This document shows, in pieces, positions 33,199-42,800 of a stretch of 64,000 nt of DNA. Location of the stretch: positions 124,001 to 188,000 of the forward strand of contig JAIVFJ010000016.1 of assembly GCA_025765615.1 (NCBI GenBank), read 5' to 3'. Numbering within the stretch: the first letter of the stretch is position 1; every line of letters begins with the position of its first letter. The stretch comes from Zopfochytrium polystomum. Lineage: Eukaryota > Chytridiomycota > Chytridiomycetes > Chytridiales > Chytridiaceae. Position numbers and translations under genes: made by a program. The notes under the pieces were generated by a model. The model ran no database searches and was not told the DNA's origin. It saw nothing but the letters and a program-made list of their open reading frames with translations.

Positions 33199-35506
33199 AT
33201 GCTCGACTTGGAAGCTTCAAAGGCAGCCGCACAGCAGAAGCCGCAGAGGCATCGCTCTTCCGCAATGCGCAGAGGGTTCAAGAAGCGGCACCGACAACCC
33301 GCTTCCAAGAGGGCTTTCCTCACCTCCCTTGTCGTCTTGGCGTTCGCTTTCTTCGGATTGCTATTCTTCGTCGGTCTCTGCTTTGGTGCGCAGGCTCGAA
33401 GCACAAGAGACAGGGGACCCGTCATCGGAATCGACTTGGGCACAACCTACAGGTGCGTGTTCGACGCAAATTTCGCTTATTTCCAACGTCCAGTTCCTCC
33501 CCCCCAACTTCGTCCAGCTTCGTATGCTCACTAATTTTTTAAAACACAGCTGCGTCGGCGTCTACAGGGACGGCCGCGCCGAAATAATCGCCAACGATCA
33601 GGGCCACCGCACCACACCATCCTACGTCGCCTTCACCGAAGGAGAGCGTCTCATTGGCGACGCTGCAAAAAACCAGGCGGCCACGAACCCCACCAACACC
33701 GTCTTTGACGTGAAGCGACTCATCGGTCGGAAGTTCGACGACCCCGACCTGCAGAGCGATCTGCGGCACTTTCCCTTCAAGGTCGTCGCCGGGCAAGGCG
33801 GGAAACCTTTCGTGCAGCTGCAGGTGGACGAAGAGGAGCGGATGTTTGCACCGGAGGAGATTTCGGCCATGGTGCTGCAGAAGATGAAGGAGACGGCTGA
33901 GAGCTATCTGGGCGAGAAAGTCACCCATGCTGGTAAAGTGAAAGTTCTTGCTCAATCAAAATGCTCTTCCCTGGAATTACTTAGTCTTTAACTTGTCTTT
34001 GAATTTTCTTCTCAAAACCAACTCTCCCTAGTCATCACCGTTCCCGCCTATTTCAACGATGCCCAGCGCCAAGCGACCAAAGACGCCGGCGCCATCGCCG
34101 GCCTCAACGTCTCGCGCATCATCAACGAGCCCACCGCCGCCGCCCTCGCCTACGGCCTCAACAAGGACGTGGAAGGCGAGCGCAACATCCTCGTCTTCGA
34201 TCTCGGCGGCGGCACCCTCGACGTCAGCGTGCTGACGCTGGACCAAGGCTGGTTCCAGGTCCGCGCAACCCACGGCGACACGCACCTCGGCGGCGAGGAC
34301 TTTGACAACCGCCTCGTCGACCACCTCGCCGCGCTGCACCGCGCCGCGACCGGCGCCGACTGCCGCAGCGACGCGCGCGCCATGGGACGGCTGAAGCGCG
34401 AGGCGGAAAAGGCGAAGCGCGCGCTGTCCTCGCAGACCGCCGTGCGGGTCGAGCTGGACGCGCTGATGCCGGGTGGCGGAGGCGGCGACAACGACTTTAC
34501 GGCCACCGTGACGCGGGCAAAGTTTGAGGAGCTCGGCGCGGACCTGTTTGCTCGGCTTCTGGGGCCCTTGGAGCGGGTGCTTCGTGACGCCAGGCTGAAG
34601 AAGGCGCAGATCGACGAGGTGGTGCTCGTCGGCGGGTCGACGCGGATCCCGCGGGTGGTGCGGATGCTCGAGGACTTTTTCGGCGGGAAGAAGGCCAGCA
34701 GGGGAGTCAACCCGGACGAAGCGGTCGCGCTCGGGGCGGCGGTGCAAGCTGGGATTCTGATGGGGATGGACGGCAGCGAGAAAATCGTCTTGGTCGACGT
34801 GAACCCGCTGACACTGGGCATCGAGACGGTCGGTGGGGCGATGACGAAGCTCATCCCGCGCAACACGCATGTTCCGACGAAAAAGTCGCAGACGTTTTCG
34901 ACGGCTGCGGACAACCAAGAGACCGTCCTGATAAAGGTGTTTGAGGGCGAGCGTCCGCTCACCAAGGACAACAACCTTCTCGGTCGCTTTGAGCTCACCG
35001 GCATCCCGCCCGCCCCGCGAGGGGTGCCGCAGATCGAAGTCACCTTTGAGCTTGACGTGAACGGCATCCTGCGGGTTTCGGCGGGTGACAGAGCCACCGG
35101 CAAGTCCGAGTCCATCACTATCAGCAGCAACAAGCTTAGCCTGTCCCAGGACGAAATCGACCGGATGATGCAGCAGGCTGAAGAGTTTGCAGAGCAGGAC
35201 AAACTTCTTCGCGACACCATTGACGCCAAGAATGCTCTCGAAGCTTACGTCTACACCGTGAGGCAGCAGGTGTCGGACGAGGACAAGCTTGGGAGCAAAA
35301 TTGGTGATAACGACAGGCAAACCATTTTGGATGCCACCAAGAATGCTGTCGAGTGGTTGGAGTTGCGCGGAACATCAGTCACGAGGGATGAGTTGGACGC
35401 GCGGCGGGTGGAGTTGGAGAGTATTGTGAACCCAATCGTGTCCAAGATGTACAGTAGTGAACCTTACCATGAAAGTGATGAGGCCTCAGCCCACGACGAG
35501 CTGTAA
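33199..35506 (+). CDS. KAR2: BiP/GRP78 (Kar2), ER-lumenal Hsp70
   Basis: ER chaperone of the Hsp70 family: folding, translocation and stress sensing. Three exons (33199-33452, 33550-33932, 34032-35506) give 703 residues. The start is followed by an unusually long basic N-region and a hydrophobic segment ([21 protein letters not shown]) that acts as signal sequence; an inner Met 22 codons later would give a more usual leader. Hsp70 signatures are present: [44 protein letters not shown] and [13 protein letters not shown]. It ends HDEL, the ER-retrieval signal. The first intron splits LGTTY|SCVGVY, a common Hsp70 position. Confidence 0.98.
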
Positions 35507-35571
35507 CCTGCGCCATGAGTTTTGCGCCAGTATTAGCCCTCTTATGCATTTTTGTTCCACTCAAAGTGGAA

Positions 35572-35577
35572 AATAAA
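35572..35577 (+). terminator. Polyadenylation signal AATAAA of BiP
   Basis: AATAAA 66 bp after the BiP stop codon. Confidence 0.5.
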
Positions 35578-35777
35578 ACCCGTCCTTGAACATTCGCATG
35601 ACTGATTGAAGAGGCTAAGAAATAACAAGAAAATGACTGCGTTAAAAAAACAGCGAATGGTTTCCTAACTAGAATAGAGTATTGCGGATTGAAGTCCAGT
35701 CCTTTTGCCCCACTCAATAAACAAAGAGAAACATCAAGCGCGCCAACTGCCGCAAACCACATCGCCCTCCAAGTTCA

Positions 35778-36221
35778 GTGACACGAGGAATGCTTGGACA
35801 GCAACCTCATCGCCCAGCGACCATTCACGCCCGCGGTAGCCCCCTCAACCGCGGCGAGTCCGCGCTGCTCGGGGCGAACGTCCGCGCCGAGTCGACGGTC
35901 AAGAACGACGTGCAGGAATTCACCGCAGTGGAGGGCGGCAACCGCGACGTTGTCAAGGTGCTGCTGGCCGCGCCAGGCGGCGTCGTCGACCTCTGCGCCG
36001 TCACGACCGCACCGTTCACGCCGCTGACGCTCGCCGTCGAGCTCGTCCCCGCCCATGCCTGGCCCGATTGGAGGAAACATCGCTGCAAATGCGCATTTCG
36101 CTGCAAGAAGCCTAATTCCGCTTGCCGCCATACAAGGCGCGTAACAGGAGCAAAACCGACAGTTCCTGCCCTTGCTCTGCACCACCGAAATCGCGAAAGT
36201 TGCAGTCGCCGCAGCTGCTAG
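35778..36221 (+). pseudogene. Possible ankyrin-repeat remnant
   Basis: The frame contains GNRDVVKVLLAAPGGVVDL followed by TPLTLAVEL, which resembles two ankyrin repeat edges (xxxVVKxLLxxGAxVDL and TPLxLA). Flanking sequence lacks further repeats and the downstream part is Arg/Cys-rich noise, so this looks like a decayed fragment rather than a working gene. Confidence 0.25.
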
Positions 36222-36796
36222 TAGCCGTTTCACAACACGTTTGCGGCGTTGGTGTTTTGTTCTCGCTTCATATGCTTCTCGGTGCTCTCTTTGCGATCAT
36301 TTTTAATCAGATAGTGAGCAACCGGACGTTGATTGTGAGCAAATTCTCTAATAGGCATCGACTAGGAAAGTGATCGTGCAAGCTCTGTAGCAATTGACAG
36401 CACGCGGGGAGCACGGTCACGAGGGAGAACGTCCGCGAAAGAGTGGGGCTGGGTGGTGGGTGGTGGGAGCGGGAAGTGGGAGCGGGAAGTAGGCGAGGGG
36501 GGATATTAGAAAAAACTGTGTGTGTGAATGGGGGACGATCGAATTGGGCTTCTGCTGGGGTTGGTCGAAATTCTCCAAGAATGTACATGTCGTGGAACCT
36601 TCCGCATTGCTGCAGGATTGCGGACAAAATGCTGCAATTACGAAAACAGTTTTTTTTACTTGCTGAGGAAAACGTTTTTAACAACTATTCCACTAGAAGT
36701 TTGTTTTGTGTGGTTGTAATTGTTATCCCTGTGGATGATGGTCGATAATCAGGGGGTAATTGGATGATCATCCAATCATCCACCAGACTTGTCACG
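36222..36796. other. Intergenic with G-rich short repeats and a palindrome
   Basis: No gene seen. Contains a GGGAGCGGGAAGT direct repeat near 36467-36493 and an 18-bp perfect palindrome at 36759-36776, just before the recombinase gene. Confidence 0.5.
36759..36776. repeat. 18-bp perfect palindrome
   Basis: ATTGGATGATCATCCAAT, 20 bp upstream of the tyrosine-recombinase start codon. Confidence 0.85.
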
Positions 36797-39162
36797 ATGG
36801 ATGACGCTCATTTTGTTTCGACAGACAACGGTGTCCGACTGGTTGCTCGCCTCGCAATGGACGCTATCGCCGCACACGAAGTCCCTGTCAGTGTCACTGC
36901 AGCTGGCCCTGTCCCAAACGCCGCTTCCGCCGCCGATCCCACCAGTGCCGCCGAAGCCGCTGCTGACGCTGTCACCGCCGCTGTAGACGCCCCTGTGTAC
37001 ACCGCCGTTGACAACCCTGTCAGCTCCGAGGTCAACGCCCCTGTCTATGCTGCTGGCAACGCCGCTCTCGACGTTGCTGTCGACGTTGCTGTCGACATTG
37101 CTGTCGACGTCGCTGTGGCCGCCAACGTCACCAACGCCGCTGTCCCTGATGTACCCCACACTCGCACCTGCACTCGTAGCAGCACCCGTCACAGTAAACC
37201 TGCCGCAGCCGCCGCAGCCGACCCGTCTGACGCCACCAACCCTGCTGCCGCCGCCGCGCCTGCAGCGGCCAATGCTGCCGCTTCTGCTGTTCCTGCTGTC
37301 TCTGTCGTCACTGGCCTTGCTGAAGCATTCACCACCACTGGAAACGCCGCTATCCCCAATGCTCAACTTACAACAACCAGCACTCCCCCTGCAGCGGCTG
37401 TAAATATTGCAACTGTCGCGGCTGCAGTTGCAGCTCGCAGCAGCAACGCCACCACCAATCCCACTACCGTTGCCGCTGTCACCGCTGCTGCCGCTAATCA
37501 AGCCGCCGCCAATGTAGTCAGCTCAGTGGACAAACGTTTGGAAATTGCGAGAAAGCGCATGCACAGTAAAGGAAGTAATAACAAGACAAAGTTCGCCATA
37601 GCACCTCAAATACACGCTCTAGCAGTTGCTGGTAAGTGGTTGACTTCACTCACTGAATTGGATAATTCATTTCTGATGACCTGCTTTCCTTAGGTGTTGA
37701 CGCGAAAATTGCGGAGCTGGGCCTGCAACAAGGAACCACTACTTCTTGCCCACTTGCGGACCGAAATTACAAGGATACAACAAGAAAAGCAGCCCAAAAG
37801 CACATTAACCTCCTCAAGTTCTTTTTCTCCCTGATCGGAGATTATGAGAGTCTGATCATCCTCGAAGACACACCACCAGACTTTTGCCCATCTATGGACT
37901 ACAAGAGCCTGATTCTGGTTTTGAAATTCAAGCAGCAACCAAAGGGCAACCAGCTTCTTCACGAAAACAGAGCACCAGTAATGGACGTCCTTGGCCAAGA
38001 AGTCCTCTGTCAAGGGGGATGGAACGCTCCAAACGTCGTCAATCAGCTGTTATCGTTTGTTGCCGCGATTCATGCTGAACACAGTCCCCCTGAGAACAGC
38101 CCATACACGGATCCTTGTGCCTGCTGCCAGCAGCTTTGGAGAACTGGAACACCAAGTGGTTGTGCACATCACACCCCCAATATTCGGCTTTTCCAACGCA
38201 GCAATCCTTGAAACTGCTGAAAGGTTGCAAATTACTACTCCACCACCATGGGCGAAGATTCGGACTATATTCCTCAGGGAGACTCACCTCTGCTTCCCCA
38301 TGAGCTGATGCAGCTTCGCACACGGTTGATGAGCACGGGTTCATTAACTGACCTCATGTGGTTTGTTCTCATTATCATATCGTACAAGCTTGGATTGCGG
38401 GAAATGGAGGCTGTCAATCTCCGCTTTGACAGTTTTCACCTGGATCTATCAACAATTAAGCAGACAGAAAACTCATTTTTTGTTGAATCACTCTGTGTTG
38501 ACATCATTGTGAGTACTTTTTTTCGCTATTCTATGATCTAACTGTAAATGTACATCAGCCAAAGGGAACAGACACAACACCGGTGTATTTGCAACTGTGG
38601 GCTGATCATGAAAACCCACTCCTCTGCCCTATTCGCCACCTGCTGCTCTACATCTACTGCCTTGGAGCAACGAGTGGCTATCTGTTCCCAGCTGCAGTTC
38701 TTTGCAACGAAATGATTGGGCCTGAGGTGTTGGAGCACGTTGATGATCAAGACTTCCTCGAAAAAATTCAGGATCTCTGATATAGTCTCTTTGGTCGTGC
38801 CATTGACGAAAGTACTGGAATCGGCCGGTTTTTTGGCACACACACTTGCCGCAAAACCCTCTTTGCCATTGCAATCCTAAATGGAGTTGGAGACATTGAT
38901 ATGATGGAGGCATACGCGACTCCTCAGCGGAACATCAACGCCCCCCTGGCGCGATCCGCCCAGCCAATCGGGCACTGGTGGAAACCAATTCAGGTGGGGC
39001 TCCCTTTCCCTTTTGCCAGTTGATACAACGAGAACAAAATTGTCTCAAGTCGGCCCCACCAGGACGTAGGACATGGAGCACAGGAGTTCTGCTCCTCGCC
39101 AACGGCATGTCACTGCTGGACATCTTTCAACTTCCGCACTACGTCTTCTACCTCATCATGAT
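36797..39162 (+). pseudogene. Tyrosine-recombinase (Crypton-like) gene with in-frame TGA codons
   Basis: Exon 1 (36797-37631) encodes an Ala/Val/Thr-rich low-complexity region ending in a basic RLEIARKRMHSKG patch. A good intron leads to 37694. The following part has a probable zinc-binding cluster (DPCACC ... GCAHHT), then DYIPQGDSPLLPHEL and the catalytic-domain start ISYKLGLREMEAVNLRFDSF, which matches the first Arg motif of tyrosine recombinases. Another intron (38509-38558) leads to PLLCPIRHLLLYIY, then THTCRKTLFAIAILNG, matching the HxxR motif. Three TGA codons interrupt the same frame at 38209, 38218 and 38778. The gene is probably dead, or TGA sites replaced Trp. Ends of the element are not visible; Crypton elements lack inverted repeats. 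Confidence 0.6.
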
Positions 39163-39298
39163 GTGCGTGCCTAACTCCTCTGGTTCAATCTTCCCCTCCT
39201 CCCCTTCCCCAACCCCTCTCTTTCCTTTCATAACGTTTGCTGATATTATTACGTCCTGTGTCCTGTGGAACCTAATACGCCCATAACCGGAATCCATC

Positions 39299-39654
39299 TC
39301 ACAGCACGAGCCTCATTGTCCAGCTTGTGTGGTCGACATTGTATCCTTCAAAGTCGGTGATTCCAAAGCTGTCGACCTTGGTCGGGTTTCCGCTGGGATG
39401 CTTCCCAAAGACGAATATTTTTTGTCCTTGCACAACTCCAATTCCGCGACGCGACGCCGAGGGGGGAAGGATGAACGGTGACTGATACAAACAAGAAAAG
39501 AAGGTGATGCGATGATAATTGCACTCACTGTCCTCGAATAAAACGCGTCGCCAGCCGATATGGTACGGGCAGCGGTAGCCTCGGCGAACCTATCGTCCAC
39601 CTCCCCACGCAGCCTCCCCGTCAGCGTCATCGAGCCGCCCGCTCCTCGTACCAT
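39299..39654 (-). CDS. Unknown 102-residue protein (two exons)
   Basis: Exons 39654-39529 and 39481-39299 join through a 47-bp intron (GTGAGT...TATCAG) in phase, giving 102 residues from MVRGAGGSMTLTGRLRGEVDD to a stop at 39299. The second half (GIGVVQGQKIFVFGKHP, DSFGITDFEGYNVDHTSW) looks like a compact beta-rich fold. I do not recognise a family. It is divergent from the F-box/WD40 gene with 179 bp between starts, so the two may share a promoter. Confidence 0.5.
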
Positions 39655-39833
39655 CGCGACCCACTCTGTTTGTTCGTCAGCGTCAGCAAGTCACCGTTTC
39701 GGTGCACGCGCATCCCTCCCCGCACCAGTTGTTTTACTGCTCGACAGGCGACTTGGTCAATATACTGGATCGCCCCCCTTTTGTCCAGATATCCGGTCAC
39801 TGCTTGGCTGCGCCACAGTGTTTGCTCTCCACA

Positions 39834-42800
39834 ATGAGCAGCTCCCCCGATCGCGCCATCCACTACGAAGCCATCACAGGCCGCGACAGCTCCGTCGCAG
39901 CTGAAGCCGTAGCAACGCAATCTCACTCCACCCGATCTTGTGATGAGGCCAGCGATCTCCTCTCTCGCCTCCCTTCCGAGATCACCGACCGCATCATCGC
40001 ATCCATCGCCGACCACCGCTCCCTCGTTCGATTGTGCTGCGTGTCAAAGCGGTGGTCCTTCCTCGCCTCCAGTGATGCGCATTGGCGGGCCTTGTTCCTC
40101 GCACGGTGGAGATGCCCGCCACCGCGGGCAACGTCAGAGGAGGTGGTGGTGGGATCGCAAGCCGGTGGCGATGGAGCCCACGGAATGAGATCCTCCGACG
40201 GCAGCAGTAGGAGCAGCAACAGTAGCAGCAGCGAGGGAGGTGCGCCGCTGCCCATCGAAAAAGTGGCGTGGAAGAAGCTGTACGAGTACCGACTGGCTCT
40301 GGAGAAGCGGTGGACGAGTGGGCAGCCAATTGCAAGAGAATTCCCTCTCCAACCCAACATGTACACCAACCACCTCCACCCAGACTTTATCATTACGTGC
40401 TCTTCCGAATCCACCGGCAGCGACTGTGCGGTCGTGCAGCGATCAGATTTTCGACTAATTCATACCTTTCCGGGACCTCCTGAAACTGTCATCCAAGCCA
40501 CTGTTAACTCTGAAGGCTCAGCCCTGGTCACAGGAACATCGGACTGCGAAGTGCGGGTCTGGGACTCGGCGACAGGCCAATGCAAGCTGGCCTTGCACGT
40601 TCACCAACACCCTGTCTTTGCCGTTGGCTGGGTTGGCCCTAGTGTCATTTTCACTGCATCCCCAACAGAAGCCAAAGTTTGGGACGCTGCTTCCGGGACC
40701 CTGCTTCAAACTATTGAAAACGCTCCGTTTAATATCGTCAGCTGGAGTACAAACGGCGACAGTTTGTTCTCGTTATCAAGGGGCGATGGGGCAGTCCGAA
40801 TGTGGAATCCCGCAACTGGGAGGTGCGAACGTGTGGTGTTGAAATGGAATCCTGGCTTCCCTTCGGTGGGAAATGGACTGACTCTTATCAATGCCAAGTA
40901 TATCGCGGTCAACTGGATCGTTAGTAGGAGCATTCGCGTTTGGGACATCAAGACAGGCGACCTTGTTTCGACAATCGCAAAGGATGGATATTCATTTGAT
41001 ATGAACGAAAGTTTGCTCTTAAGCTTTACACAGCACCAGATCCGAATGTGGGACATTGGGTCCGGTTTGATGATACGCTGCGTTGACGTACCTCAAATGA
41101 GTATCGGCTATCCCCAAGTCAATAATACTGCCATCTGCTTTTGTGACCTGGTGAGTCATGGAAGTGGCATCTGTCAGCTGAGTTTCTGCATCTTAGGCCT
41201 CGCTCGGCGCCAAAAAAATATCAAGGCGTGATTCTGAACCAAAATTTTGTCCTTCCCGATTCAGTTTCTGTTTCTCTCCATATTATCGCAGATCGCATCT
41301 GAATGATGATTCAATCTGTGTACAAGGTCTCTGCCTTGATTGAGATTTGGTTTCTGTTTTTGCCAAAATGGGAGGGAAAGCATCTGCCAAGAAGCCGCCA
41401 AAGCGGACAGCCCATCCTCCCCAAACTGCTGCACCAACAGATTTCTCACCAGACGTACCAGCGTCCGAGTCGTCCATCTCCATCACTGCAACTGCCCTCA
41501 GCGACGATGCCTTCAGCGACAATGGAGAGAAAACCGATCGCCCTTTGCATGAGCAAATGACCTGGACACGTGAAAGAGCTTCCTTTCTGTTGAAGACGTT
41601 GCAGCACCTGGCGAAGAAAGGAAAACGGGCTGGGGGAAGTTTGAAGCCGGAGGCCTGGAAGAAAGCACAGGCGTCGTTCATCCGTCGATTTAAGATGGCA
41701 GTGGCCATTCAGCCGCTTAAGTCTCGGTACTATGTTGAGAAGAGGAGGTGAGCTGTTTGACTGAGTTCATCAACTTGCGACCTGGGACCCGTCGATCTCA
41801 TTGTATGCTTTGCTTCAGGTGGGAGGCAATCCAGAAGATGAAGGGTTTGAGTGGGTGGGGCTGGAGTGAGCAGTCTTTCAAACCTTTGGTCGACGACGTC
41901 GTTTTCGACGCATTCGTAGCGGTGGGTATTCCTAGATTTGCCCTCTCGTTCGTCCTTCTCATTGGCTTTTCTTCTGATTGCATACCTTTTACTCTTCTCA
42001 GGCTCAACCAAAAGGCTCCCGTCCGATGTACAAAGACCTAAGGGCTCTTGGTTGCCCTGACTATCCTGTGCTGAAGTCGATATTTGAAAAGACTGCTGCA
42101 AGTGGACGTTTTGCAAAAAGCTCTTCGGCAAAGAGGGCATCTTCAGCACGCAGTCAAACTGCAAACGAGGCGGAAGCTGATGCCAGTGGATTGTCAGAGG
42201 CTCCAACAGACGACACGCTTTCTTTGAACGAAGAGGGCAACAGCAATGACAATGACAGCAGTGAGGACGAGACTGCTGACGAAATTCCGTTTGCTCTCAA
42301 CACTGATCCAACAACACCCTCAGCAGCATCGACTTCGCCATCACCTGCACCAGCTCTAGCAACCGGGGTCTCACAGAAACAAAGAGCTGCGTCGCCTGAC
42401 GAGTCCATTGGTGTTGGGATGCGGTCAAAGCGATCGCATGCCAAAGGCCAAGGATCGGCTTCACAAGCAACTATCGCATGGCAGGGCTCACTTGACAAGT
42501 TGGGACAATCGATCGCTGACCTAGCTGCAAACCCTATCCCTGCTCCTCCACCCTTACCCCCCATGCCACCCTCGGCAGCAGTGATGCGGATGAACAACAT
42601 CATGCAAGCTGGCAGTCTGCTCAATTCTCTGGTTCAATCAGATGATGTCGACCCTCTGAATGAGTTCCTTCGTATGGAAGACATTTTTGTTGCTAGTGAG
42701 ATTTTTGCGAGTAACCCAGTAAATGCCGACTTGTTTCTCTCGTTCCAAGATGATCGTGTTCGCGTGGGCTTCATCAAGCACTTGGTGAAGCAAAAGCATT

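Noticed and set aside
34028..35320. 430-codon open frame antisense to BiP
   Set aside because: Mirror of a GC-rich, codon-biased gene; no motifs, while the plus strand is unmistakable Hsp70.
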